From: Nocardioides conyzicola
Lineage (GTDB): Bacteria; Actinomycetota; Actinomycetes; Propionibacteriales; Nocardioidaceae
Length of the DNA: 64,000 nt
Assembly (NCBI RefSeq): GCF_039543825.1
Contig: NZ_BAABKM010000004.1
Span: forward strand, 248,001 to 312,000
Reading direction: 5' to 3'
Below, piece by piece: positions 51,135 to 58,784 of this stretch. The position numbers and the translations under genes are program-made. Each line of letters starts with the position of its first letter. Within the stretch, counting starts at the first letter, position 1. The notes below the pieces were generated by a model, which searched no databases, was not told the origin of the DNA, and saw nothing but the letters and a program-made list of their open reading frames with translations.

Positions 51135-52877
51135 TCAGTTGATGGTGATGAGCGAGCCCTTGAGGCCCAGCGAGCCCGAGGCCTTGAGGTCGAAGGTCGC
51201 CGAGCTCTCGAGCTTGGCGGTGCCGCTGGCCTTGCCCTCGAGGGTGAGGGCGTCGATCTTCACCGCGCCCGCGCTGGCGGTGAGCGTGATGTCGCCCTGC
51301 GCGGCGGTGAGCTCGATGCCGTCGGCGGAGATCCGGATCGCGTTGCCGGAGTCGGCGTGCGTCAGGACCACCTCGGAGTCGGTGTCGTTGAGCACGAGGC
51401 TGTGCCCCTTGCCGGTGGCGAGGGTGACGGCGGCCGAGCTGCCGTCCTCGAGCCGCAGCAGGTGCTGGTCGGGCGTGACGATGGTCCGCACGGCGTTGGT
51501 GCTCGCGTCCACGGCCTCGGGCGGCTGCTGGGTCCCGTTGTGCACGGAGCCGAGCACGAGCGCGGTCGACGGGTCACCGTCGACGAACGCCACGACGACC
51601 TCCTGGCCGACGGACGGCACCATCACGACGCCGTACCCGTCCCCCGCGTCGAGGCAGCAGAGACGGGCCCACACGCCGGCACCGTTGTCGGTCCGCCAGG
51701 GCAGCCGCACCTGGACGCGGTTGAGGGACTCGGGGTCGTCGAGCGACTCGACGACCCCGAGCACCGTCCCCCTCGACGGGTACGCCGGGCGCGCGCTGTC
51801 GCCGGGCGGGGTGAGCCGGGGCGGCGCCCCGACCTGGAACTCGGTCAGGTAGCGGCCCGCCGACAGCCGGTGCCGGCTGGCGCTGACGTAGTGCGGCCCG
51901 GACATCCGGGTGCCGACACCCTGGATCGACAGCCAGGAGTCGCACCGGAGCGCCGGGTCACCCTGGACGACGCCGGACCCGTGGTGGTGGGCGAGCGCCG
52001 CGCCGCGTTGGGCGGCCAGCGCGGCCGCGTCGGCGGCGTCGGCCGCGGCCATCGCGGGCGACTCGGTGCGCGCCGTGCGCAACGGCCAGCCGGCGTCGCC
52101 GACGGCCGCGTCGTGTGCCGGCCGGTCGCCGGTGGCGATGCCGGCGGCCGACGCGCTCTGCTCCGACTCGGCGGCCTCCAGGGAGTCGATGTCCCACGCG
52201 ACGCCGACGGCGCCGTCGATCGCGTGGGTGAGGTCCTCGGTGAGCTCGAGCTCGACGACCGACCTGGTGTAGTCCAGCTGGATCGGGTCCTGCTGGGCGG
52301 CCGGCGGGCGCAGCACCAAGGTGTCGCCGCGGACGTAGGTGACCCAGCCGAGCTCCCCGGCCCGGGCCTTGAGCGCGTCCCAGTCGCTGACCCGGTCGGT
52401 CACGACCTGCTCGCGGGTGACGCCGTCCGCGGCGTCGGTGCCGAGCGAGTAGTCGGCCGCGATCGCCGAGGCCAGGTCGGCGTCCGACGCCTCGGCGAGC
52501 TGGCGCGAGCGCGGCGGGTGCTCGAGCAGGATCGACTTCGACCTCGCCTCGATCCGCAGCACCGGGCGGCCCGAGCGCGGGAAGTGGGTGGTCAGCGCGG
52601 CGATGACGCCCTCGAAGACGGTGGTGAGCTGGGCGTGGTAGCCGAGCGACACCGCGAGGGCGGCACCCGGCGTGAACGGGCCGCTGTCGCTGTGCCGCAC
52701 GGTGCGGGTGTCGGCGTTCCAGTTCTGCACGAGCAGCGTGCACCGGCCGTGGCGGCCGACCTCCTCGTGGACGTCGATCTCGACCACGTCGGCGGCGTCC
52801 AGCGGCGCGATGGCCGAGCCGGCCACGCGGACCTCGAAGGCGGGACGGTCCGGCTCTGTCGTGGACTGGGTCATCAC
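51135..52877 (-). CDS. VgrG/gp5-like spike protein (Cis8)
   Basis: 580 aa from a GTG at 52877 (GTGA overlap with the LysM gene); an ATG one codon later is equally plausible. It has a gp27-like N-terminal hub (ADVVEIDVHEEVGRHGRCTL, TPGAALAVSLGYHAQLTTVF), an OB-fold (VQVRLPWRTDNGAGVWARL, MVPSVGQEVVVAFVDGDPS, VLGSVHNGTQQPP) and a C-terminal beta-helix needle (GIELTAAQGDITLTASAGAV). It forms the trimeric spike at the tube tip. There is no extra C-terminal enzymatic domain. Confidence 0.94.
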   Translation of the reverse strand: MMTQSTTEPDRPAFEVRVAGSAIAPLDAADVVEIDVHEEVGRHGRCTLLVQNWNADTRTVRHSDSGPFTPGAALAVSLGYHAQLTTVFEGVIAALTTHFPRSGRPVLRIEARSKSILLEHPPRSRQLAEASDADLASAIAADYSLGTDAADGVTREQVVTDRVSDWDALKARAGELGWVTYVRGDTLVLRPPAAQQDPIQLDYTRSVVELELTEDLTHAIDGAVGVAWDIDSLEAAESEQSASAAGIATGDRPAHDAAVGDAGWPLRTARTESPAMAAADAADAAALAAQRGAALAHHHGSGVVQGDPALRCDSWLSIQGVGTRMSGPHYVSASRHRLSAGRYLTEFQVGAPPRLTPPGDSARPAYPSRGTVLGVVESLDDPESLNRVQVRLPWRTDNGAGVWARLCCLDAGDGYGVVMVPSVGQEVVVAFVDGDPSTALVLGSVHNGTQQPPEAVDASTNAVRTIVTPDQHLLRLEDGSSAAVTLATGKGHSLVLNDTDSEVVLTHADSGNAIRISADGIELTAAQGDITLTASAGAVKIDALTLEGKASGTAKLESSATFDLKASGSLGLKGSLITIN

Positions 52878-53545
52878 GCCACCGCCAGCGGAGGGAGCAT
52901 CAGCAGCTGGCCGGTGACCAGGCCGCGCGGGTTGGCCAGCCGGTTGGCGGCCGCGAGCGGGCGCCAGTACGCCGGCGCGCCGTACACCTGCGCGGCGATG
53001 CCCTCGAGCGTCTCGCCGTCGCGGACCAGCCAGGTCTGGTAGAGGTCGGGCGAGGCAGGGCGGTCCTGGGCGGTGACCTCCTCCGGCGACAGCGCCTCCT
53101 TGAGCGACAGCTTCACGGTGGCGCGCAGCGGCTCGCCCGAGCGGTCGAAGAGCTTGTAGGTGACGTCGGCCTGGGTGAGGATCCCGCGGAAGCTGAAGCG
53201 GCCCCAGTAGGCGTGCACGTAGTAGGGCTGGTGGGTGTCGCCCTGGAACTTGGTGAGCGCCAGCAGCGCGTCGAGCGTGTCGCCGACCGGGCCGGGCTCG
53301 CCGACGACCCCGGTCCCATCGAGGAGCAGGTCGAGCTGCACCTGGTCGGGCTCACCGCCGCTGAAGGACTGCTGCGGCGCGGACGTCCCGGCCGACTGGG
53401 TGGCCTCGTAGTTGTTCTTGCGCGAGAAGGACAGCTCGGTCGGGTTGAGCAGGGCCCGCCACTGGATGCCGGCGGGCTTCTCGAACTTCAGGTCCGTGTA
53501 GGCGTCGATGGTGAGCTTGGTGAGCTGGGTGGCGGTGAGGTTCAT
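52874..53545 (-). CDS. LysM-containing hub protein (Cis7)
   Basis: 223 aa from the ATG at 53545 (ATGA overlap with the 54-aa gene). N-terminal GIQWRALLNPTELSFSRKNN and TKFQGDTHQPYYVHAYWGRF are typical of Afp7. The C-terminal LysM is TWLVRDGETLEGIAAQVYGA followed by YWRPLAAANRLANP and LLMLPPL. In contractile systems this protein sits between the tube and the spike. It is coupled to the VgrG-like gene. Confidence 0.93.
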   Translation of the reverse strand: MNLTATQLTKLTIDAYTDLKFEKPAGIQWRALLNPTELSFSRKNNYEATQSAGTSAPQQSFSGGEPDQVQLDLLLDGTGVVGEPGPVGDTLDALLALTKFQGDTHQPYYVHAYWGRFSFRGILTQADVTYKLFDRSGEPLRATVKLSLKEALSPEEVTAQDRPASPDLYQTWLVRDGETLEGIAAQVYGAPAYWRPLAAANRLANPRGLVTGQLLMLPPLAVA

Positions 53546-53706
53546 CGGTCCCACTCCCGTCGCAGCACCTCGAGCACCCGCTCCACGGCCCGTCGTACGA
53601 CGAGGTCGAGGTCGGTGTCCGGGGTCGCTCCCCCGCCCGCGGCCGGCTGCGGCTCGGTGGGCCGCAGCACGGTCTCGGTGATGATCTCGCCGATCACGAC
53701 GGCCAT
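53542..53706 (-). CDS. 54-aa DUF5908-like eCIS protein
   Basis: Small gene from the ATG at 53706, 54 codons: MAVVIGEIITETVLRPTEPQ, a Pro/Gly-rich middle, then a basic helix DLVVRRAVERVLEVLRREWD. It lies one base after the second tube gene and overlaps the LysM gene by ATGA. The N-terminal strand plus C-terminal helix and the location fit the short DUF5908 proteins at the Afp6 position in eCIS clusters. Role unknown. Confidence 0.75.
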   Translation of the reverse strand: MAVVIGEIITETVLRPTEPQPAAGGGATPDTDLDLVVRRAVERVLEVLRREWDR

Positions 53707-53707
53707 C

Positions 53708-54178
53708 TCAGAACACCTTCTTCAAGGTCAGCCCGTGGTGGGCGATCTCGATGGCCTCGATGGCGACCGCGGCCGCCTGGGCGTCCAGGTCGGGGCCGGT
53801 CAGCTTGACCGGCCAGCCCCGGGTGAAGGCCCAGACGCGGACCGGCGCGAGCACCCCCTCGACCGTGCTCATCAGCACGACCGTGCCGTCGCGCGGCGCG
53901 ACCAGGCCGGTGACGTGGAACTCGTAGAACCACTCCCACAGCTCCTGGGTCGGACCCGCCCCCTGGTTGAGGACCAGGTTGGGGAATGTCGCGCGGCTGG
54001 GGAACCGGTGGGCGAAGCGGTTCTCGCCGCCCTCCTGGTACTCCTCCACGCTCACCTCGCCGGCCAGGCCGGTGCACTTCGAGAAGTTCACCGAGGCCAG
54101 GCCGTCGATGGCCAGCACGAACCGCGCCGTGGTGTACGGCGAGACGAGCGGCGAGGCGAGCGCGGGCAGCAGGGACAT
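53708..54178 (-). CDS. eCIS inner-tube protein 2 (gp19-like)
   Basis: 156 aa, T4 gp19-like tube family: SPYTTARFVLAIDGLASVNF, the KCTGLAGEVSVEEYQEGGEN loop, then ATFPNLVLNQGAGPTQELWE, followed by WFYEFHVTG, and the end AAVAIEAIEIAHHGLTLKKV. It matches the Afp5-type tube subunit that caps the tube near the spike. It follows tube protein 1 with a 2-bp gap. The cysteine in the loop is unusual but not diagnostic. Confidence 0.92.
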   Translation of the reverse strand: MSLLPALASPLVSPYTTARFVLAIDGLASVNFSKCTGLAGEVSVEEYQEGGENRFAHRFPSRATFPNLVLNQGAGPTQELWEWFYEFHVTGLVAPRDGTVVLMSTVEGVLAPVRVWAFTRGWPVKLTGPDLDAQAAAVAIEAIEIAHHGLTLKKVF

Positions 54179-54180
54179 GG

Positions 54181-54624
54181 TCAGGAGACCTCGATCGCGA
54201 TGCCCTCGCAGGCGAACTCGACGGACTCGATCGCCACGTCGGTACCGGTCGACTTCAGGCCGGGGCCCTCGAGCTTGACCGGCCAGGCCTCCTTGATCTT
54301 CCAGGTCATCACCGGGGCGCGCTCCTCGTTGAGGAGGCTCACGGTGACGTCGCGCCGGTCGGCGGCGCCGACGGTCACGGCGTTGAACCACTCGAAGAGC
54401 CCGTTGCCGGAGTCGCGCGGCGCGATGCCGCGCTTGGCGGTGATGTTGGAGAACTTCTTGAGGCCGGGCTGCTTGTGGGTGGACAGCTGCGGGTCCGCGC
54501 CGCCGCGGTACTCCACGACCTCGGACTCCATGGTGAGGCCGCTGACCTCGGAGAAGTTGGAGGTCTGCTGCTGGTCACCCCAGCTCACCGTGAAGTTCAG
54601 CGTCGTCATCGGGTAGACGGTCAT
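54181..54624 (-). CDS. eCIS major inner-tube protein (Cis1, gp19-like)
   Basis: 147 aa from the ATG at 54624, preceded by AAGGAA; a second ATG at 54609 also begins a plausible protein. Family blocks: NFTVSWGDQQQTSNFSEVSG, ESEVVEYRGGADPQLSTHKQ followed by PGLKKFSNITAKRG, EWFNAV, AWPVKLEGPGLKSTGTDVAI. It polymerises into the hexameric inner tube through which cargo passes. It lies just downstream of the sheath gene (28-bp gap), so both are probably made in large amounts. Confidence 0.94.
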   Translation of the reverse strand: MTVYPMTTLNFTVSWGDQQQTSNFSEVSGLTMESEVVEYRGGADPQLSTHKQPGLKKFSNITAKRGIAPRDSGNGLFEWFNAVTVGAADRRDVTVSLLNEERAPVMTWKIKEAWPVKLEGPGLKSTGTDVAIESVEFACEGIAIEVS

Positions 54625-54652
54625 GTCGGTTCCTTCGCTCTCGTGGTCGCCG

Positions 54653-57274
54653 TTACTCGGACAGGCGCTTGTGGCTGAAGCGGAAGACCACGAACTCCGC
54701 CGGCTTGGCGGGGGCGATCGCGACCTCGGTGATGATCAGGCCGAGGTCGATGTCCGTCTCGGTCATGGTTTCGCCGAGCCCGACCCGGACCCGGTAGGCC
54801 TGCTCGGGCTTGGTGCCCGCGAGGGCGCCCGCGCGCCACTGCTGGTCGAGGAAGTTCTCGATCGACACCTTCACCCGGATCCAGGTCTGGGCCGTGTTGG
54901 GCTCGAAGACGACCCACTGGGTGGCCCGGTCGACCGACGTCTCGATCATGTTGAAGAGCCGCCGCACGTTGACGTAGCGCCAGGTGGCGTCGTCGGTGGC
55001 GTTGCGCGCGCCCCACAGGCGGGTGCCGCGGCCCGGGAAGGCCCGGATCAGGTTGACGCCGTTGGGGTTGAGCGCGTCCTGCCGGCGCTGCGTGTAGGCC
55101 TGGGTCAGCCCCACGATGCCGGTCATCGTCTCGTTGCCGGGCGCCTTGTGGACGCCGCGCAACCGGTCGGTGCGGGCGAAGACGCCGGCCACGAACCCGG
55201 ACGCGGGCACGACCTCGAAGCGGTCCGACGACTCGGGCACCAGGTTGACGATCTTGAGGTGCGGGCCGTACGTCGCGGCGTACGTCGACGACAGGTTGGT
55301 GTTGCGCCAGTCCAGCAGGTCCTCGTCCTCGTCGGCGTCGAAGTCCGGCGGGTCGATGATGGCGAAGCGCCGGAAGTTCTCGCAGTGCGTGACCACCTGG
55401 CCGACCAGGTCGGCCGTGAGCAGCGGATCGCCGAGGTTCAGGGCGTCGGGGCACAGCACCATCGCCGGCTCCGGCACCGCCTCGAGCTGGGTCAGCCCGT
55501 TGCGGAAGTCGGCGTTGGTCGGAGCGCGGTCGCTGCCGACCTGCCCGGCCTCGACGTAGTACGGCGCCGCCGCGAGCGAGACCGCAGGTGCGGCCGGCGG
55601 TCGCGGCGCGACCGTGACGTAGGCCGACACGTCGTTGACCACGTCGTCCTTGGCGAAGTACGACGGGTGCGACTCGTCCAGCGAGAGCCCCCCGATCTGC
55701 TCGACCGGGATGCCGTCCTGGGAGACGGTGAGCTGGAAGCGCGACGACCGCACCGAGGCGGACTCCACGGCGTACAGCCCGAACCGGGTCTGGTTCAACG
55801 GCGAGACGGCGGTCGCTGCGGCGAAGCGCAGCACGTAGGTGTCGCCGCCCTGCTCCTCGACCGCGGTGATCGGCGCGTACGTCGTACCGATGCCCAACCG
55901 GTCGCCGACGCGCGGCTTGACCGCGCTGCGCACGGCGATGCCCGCGTCGGCGGTCGCCTGGAGCACGAAGGTCGCGGTCGTGTAGGTGTCGGCGGGAGCC
56001 GGGGCCGGCGCCAGCGTGAAGCCGGTGGCCGTCCGGGTGGCGGTGACGTCCGGTCCGGTCCCGCTGAAGAGGATCGCGGCACCGGTGGGCAGGAAGCCGT
56101 ACGCCGCGAGCGCGTCGCTCTCCTGGAGGCCGGTCAGCGACAGGCCGGTGTCGGTCAGCCGCACCGCCGAGACGGCCGCCTCGACGGTCACCGGGCCGCT
56201 GGGCGGCGAGGTCGTGCCGACCACCTCGAACCGGTTGCCGCCGACCCAGCTCGCCGAGCGGCCGTCGGTCGTCGTGATCCGGCCTACCTCGCGCCCGGCA
56301 TTGCCGGGACCGAGGTCGTCGGCGTTGGGCGCCGTCAGCGGCCGGTCGAAGACCAGCGCCGACAGCGCGATGTTGGTCCGCAGCGGCGGTCCGCCGGCGG
56401 GCGGGCCGGCGACGGTGGCGACGGCCCGGTACGTCGTCCGCCGCTGGACGAAGGCGGCGCCGGGCACGGCGGCACCGAGCCCGGCGTCGAGCGTGAGCGT
56501 GGCCCCGCTGCCGGCGGCGGCGACGCCGGTCACGACGGCGCCGGTGCGGGTGCCGTTGGGCGCCGTGGCGACCACGACGTCGCCGACCTTGAAGCCGCCG
56601 GTGTTGGCGAGCACCAGGGTGGTCGCGCCGTTGGCGGCGGCGGTGGCCACCACGGAGCCTGCGGCCATCGAGGCGGCGCCGGAGGCCGACACCGTCACGG
56701 TCGTGGGGGTCAGCGACGCCACGGTCGCGGCGACGGGCGCGGAGATCGCGCCGCTGGCCGGGATCGGGACGAGCACCAGGCTGTCGCCCGGCTTGAGGCC
56801 GGCGGTCGAGCCCACCGTGAGCTCGTGGGTGCCGGCGCTGGTCACGGCGACGGTCGCGCCGGAGGTGGTGGCGCGGTAGAAGGTGCCGGTCGCCGCTCCC
56901 TCGTCGGGGGCGACGCCGACGCTCAGCCCGCTGCTCCAGGCCCCCGGCGTGAGCGCCGTGACCGCGAAGCTCGCGGCCCCGGACACGTCCCGCACGGTCC
57001 AGGTGGACGCGGTCGACGGGTCGACCCGGACCACCCAGGCCGCCGGCCCGCCGTTCTCGAAGAAGCCGAAGACCGACTCACCGGTGAAGCCGCGCGACGA
57101 CGGCGCCCCGAAGGTGCGGACGTAGTCGGCCCAGCTGGTGACGCGGGTCGGGTCGAGCACCGGCCCCTTGCGGGTGGTCCCGAGGATGGCCATGACGCTG
57201 GTCGGCGCGGCGGCGATCGGTTGGGGTCCCGACGGGACCTCCTCGATGTACACCCCTGGTGATAGGTAGGTCAC
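54653..57274 (-). CDS. eCIS contractile sheath protein with large insertion
   Basis: 873 aa from a GTG at 57274 preceded by GAGGAGG. The N-terminal strand YLSPGVYIEEVPSGPQPIAA and the C-terminal sheath core (NLIRAFPGRGTRLWGARNAT, YVNVRRLFNMIETSVDRATQ, EQAYRVRVGLGETMTETDID) are canonical. Typical eCIS sheaths are near 500 aa. The extra about 350 residues lie around 95-480 and are Ala/Thr/Val-rich beta modules with repeated segments such as STAGLKPGDSLVLVP and NTGGFKVGDVVVATAP. They probably face outward. Only one sheath gene is present, whereas Afp has three. Confidence 0.93.
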   Translation of the reverse strand: MTYLSPGVYIEEVPSGPQPIAAAPTSVMAILGTTRKGPVLDPTRVTSWADYVRTFGAPSSRGFTGESVFGFFENGGPAAWVVRVDPSTASTWTVRDVSGAASFAVTALTPGAWSSGLSVGVAPDEGAATGTFYRATTSGATVAVTSAGTHELTVGSTAGLKPGDSLVLVPIPASGAISAPVAATVASLTPTTVTVSASGAASMAAGSVVATAAANGATTLVLANTGGFKVGDVVVATAPNGTRTGAVVTGVAAAGSGATLTLDAGLGAAVPGAAFVQRRTTYRAVATVAGPPAGGPPLRTNIALSALVFDRPLTAPNADDLGPGNAGREVGRITTTDGRSASWVGGNRFEVVGTTSPPSGPVTVEAAVSAVRLTDTGLSLTGLQESDALAAYGFLPTGAAILFSGTGPDVTATRTATGFTLAPAPAPADTYTTATFVLQATADAGIAVRSAVKPRVGDRLGIGTTYAPITAVEEQGGDTYVLRFAAATAVSPLNQTRFGLYAVESASVRSSRFQLTVSQDGIPVEQIGGLSLDESHPSYFAKDDVVNDVSAYVTVAPRPPAAPAVSLAAAPYYVEAGQVGSDRAPTNADFRNGLTQLEAVPEPAMVLCPDALNLGDPLLTADLVGQVVTHCENFRRFAIIDPPDFDADEDEDLLDWRNTNLSSTYAATYGPHLKIVNLVPESSDRFEVVPASGFVAGVFARTDRLRGVHKAPGNETMTGIVGLTQAYTQRRQDALNPNGVNLIRAFPGRGTRLWGARNATDDATWRYVNVRRLFNMIETSVDRATQWVVFEPNTAQTWIRVKVSIENFLDQQWRAGALAGTKPEQAYRVRVGLGETMTETDIDLGLIITEVAIAPAKPAEFVVFRFSHKRLSE

Positions 57275-57295
57275 GATGGCCTCCTCGGCTCGTGG

Positions 57296-57883
57296 TCAGG
57301 CGGTGTCGACCAGCCGGATGCTGGTCGCGCTGGACGTGAAGTCCATGGACAGGGTTCGCAGCGGGTTGCCGTCGACCAGCAGCTCGCAGGGGGTCAGCGC
57401 GGCCGTCCAGACGACGGCAGCCGACGTGTAGGTCCCGGGGTCCCCCTCGGTGAGGGAGACCGTCGGTCGCGGCGTGGGGCCGCTGGTCGCGCGGGCGACC
57501 ACGGTGCGCCCCGTCCGGGGAGCGCCGGTGGACGGCGTGGAGAGGCGGGCGACGAGCGTCATCGGCACCGGGTCGACGGCGACGTCGACCACCTCGTCGG
57601 CGCCGTCGAGGTCGACCAGGGTGGTCCGGCCGGCCAGGTCGAGGACGGTCCCCCAGCGAGCGTCGTCCAGGGTCACCTCCAGCACGGGCTCCGCAGCCGG
57701 CTGGGGTACGCCGTCGCGCGAGGTCACGACGAGACCACCGGTCACCGGTCGGACGGCCCAGCCGTGCGGGTGCGGGTCGAGCCGGCCGCGCACCGGGCCC
57801 AACGGCGTACCGGTGGAGGCGTGCAGCAGCCGGACCACGTGCCGCAGGCGGGTAGTCGTCGTGGCGACCGGAGTGGTGCTCAC
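57296..57883 (-). CDS. Beta-rich eCIS protein of unknown function
   Basis: 195 aa from a GTG at 57883 that overlaps the upstream stop (GTGA). It is rich in Thr/Val/Arg with alternating strand pattern (HVVRLLHASTGTPLGPVRGR, GGLVVTSRDGVPQPAAEPVL, SLTEGDPGTYTSAAVVWTAA), suggesting two Ig- or transthyretin-like domains. It lies between the Pvc16-like terminator and the sheath. I do not recognise a family; a sheath-associated or decorating role is possible. Confidence 0.6.
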   Translation of the reverse strand: MSTTPVATTTTRLRHVVRLLHASTGTPLGPVRGRLDPHPHGWAVRPVTGGLVVTSRDGVPQPAAEPVLEVTLDDARWGTVLDLAGRTTLVDLDGADEVVDVAVDPVPMTLVARLSTPSTGAPRTGRTVVARATSGPTPRPTVSLTEGDPGTYTSAAVVWTAALTPCELLVDGNPLRTLSMDFTSSATSIRLVDTA

Positions 57884-58422
57884 GGCGCACCCACGTAGTC
57901 GAGCCGGTGCTCGCGCACCCGGCCGGCGCCCTCGCGCTCGAGGACCGGCACGGGCGCGACGTCGACGTCGTAGAAGAGCGCCAGCCGGCCGGACCGCCCG
58001 AGCGCGCCCCAGATCTGGTTGCGCCGGTCGTGGTCGGCCGGTGCCAAGCGCACCGTCAGCGACTCGACCTGGTCCGCGAGGGGCGGCTGCAGGTCGGACG
58101 CCCGGAGGATCGGGGTCGTGTGGAAGGCCTGGACCACTCGGGCCAGGCGGCGCTGGGCCTCGTCGTGGACGCCCCAGTAGGTGACCAGGTAGTGCAGCCG
58201 CAGCGCGAGCGGCGGCCGGACGAGACCGGCGATCCCCTCGACCAGCGGCGCGTTGCGCAGGTGCTCGTGCTCCTCGACGGCCAGCAGCGCGAGGATGCCC
58301 TTGCTGTCGGTGGGTGGGGAGGTCTCGCCCTGCGAGAGCGAGTGCTGCAGCACCCACGGCGCGAGGTCCGGCGTGGCCTGGTGGATGACGTCGACGAGCG
58401 CGTCGGAGACCTCGGCGATCAC
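57880..58422 (-). CDS. eCIS tail terminator, Pvc16/DUF4255-like (Cis16)
   Basis: 180 aa from a GTG at 58422, chosen for the GGGAG site and the GTGA overlap with the previous gene; a GTG at 58434 lacks a ribosome binding site. It begins VIAEVSDALVDVIHQATPD and has RPPLALRLHYLVTYWGVHDE, then AFHTTPILRASDLQ, and QIWGALGRSGRLALFYDVDV, the DUF4255 pattern. Pvc16/Afp16 caps the end of the tube-sheath distal to the baseplate. Confidence 0.9.
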   Translation of the reverse strand: MIAEVSDALVDVIHQATPDLAPWVLQHSLSQGETSPPTDSKGILALLAVEEHEHLRNAPLVEGIAGLVRPPLALRLHYLVTYWGVHDEAQRRLARVVQAFHTTPILRASDLQPPLADQVESLTVRLAPADHDRRNQIWGALGRSGRLALFYDVDVAPVPVLEREGAGRVREHRLDYVGAP

Positions 58423-58631
58423 GGACGCTCCCACCGTCGCGGGGCGACGCCACCGGCGTCGAGGCGTGCCTCGACGACCTGCTCCACCTCGGCGAACGAG
58501 CCCACGTACTTCTCCTCATCGGTCTCGAGGTCACGGACCCGCCCCCGCACCACGACCGGGAGGCTCTCGACCTCGCGGGGTTCGACCCATAGATCGAGGA
58601 GGAACCGGAACCGCCGTGCTGGCTGCGTCAC
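58419..58631 (-). CDS. 70-aa protein, first gene of the eCIS operon
   Basis: 70 aa from a GTG at 58631. Sequence features: RFRFLLDLWVEPREVESLPV, RGRVRDLETDEEKYVGSFAE and a short C-terminal helix. It is mixed alpha/beta, with no signal peptide or membrane segment. I do not recognise a family. It overlaps the Pvc16-like gene by GTGA and is the first cistron behind the SARP-type repeat array, so its start marks the operon start. Confidence 0.65.
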   Translation of the reverse strand: MTQPARRFRFLLDLWVEPREVESLPVVVRGRVRDLETDEEKYVGSFAEVEQVVEARLDAGGVAPRRWERP

Positions 58632-58648
58632 ACTCGTGACCCTTCTCT

Positions 58649-58670
58649 CGGGGGAGACGCTGCTCCCCCG
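58649..58670 (-). promoter_or_regulatory. Perfect hairpin between the repeat array and the eCIS operon
   Basis: CGGGGGAG (58649-58656) pairs with CTCCCCCG (58663-58670) around a 6-nt loop. On the minus strand it begins right after the last 11-bp repeat. It is either part of the promoter or a structured 5' leader. On the minus strand CAGCGT (58662-58657), a poor -10 candidate, lies 8 bp past the array. Confidence 0.45.
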
Positions 58671-58733
58671 CAGTCACCGACCGGTCACCGTCCCCGCCGC
58701 GCCCGCTCACCGCCCGCTCACCGACCGCTCACC
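58671..58733 (-). promoter_or_regulatory. SARP-type operator: 11-bp-spaced direct repeats
   Basis: On the minus strand GGTGAGCG occurs at 58733-58726, 58722-58715 and 58711-58704. After one degenerate register, GGTGACCG lies at 58689-58682 and GGTGACTG at 58678-58671. All copies are exactly in an 11-bp phase. Short direct repeats at 11-bp spacing upstream of the -10 are the known binding pattern of SARP/BTAD activators. The array lies between the BTAD gene and the first eCIS gene. Confidence 0.75.
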
Positions 58734-58739
58734 ATCGCC

Positions 58740-58776
58740 GAGTCGGCGCCAGATCACCCGCGAGTCGGCGCCAGAT
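58740..58776. repeat. 15-bp direct repeat, 22 bp apart
   Basis: GAGTCGGCGCCAGAT occurs at 58740-58754 and again at 58762-58776, exactly two helical turns apart. The copies are followed by CACCC and GACCC. It lies immediately beside the 11-bp array and just past the BTAD stop codon (58785). It may be a second regulator site. Confidence 0.6.
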
Positions 58777-58784
58777 GACCCCGC

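Noticed and set aside
47737..57262. Two roughly 880-900-codon plus-strand frames opposite the baseplate and sheath genes
   Set aside because: Mirror frames of confident structural genes; composition is that of third-position GC bias.
43195..57274. Type VI secretion system interpretation of the VgrG/PAAR genes
   Set aside because: No TssJLM membrane complex or ClpV; a T4-like gp25/gp6 baseplate with Afp15-type ATPase and DUF4255 cap indicates eCIS.
58671..58733. CRISPR array
   Set aside because: Units are 8 bp at 11-bp phase without spacers of CRISPR length and no cas genes are present.
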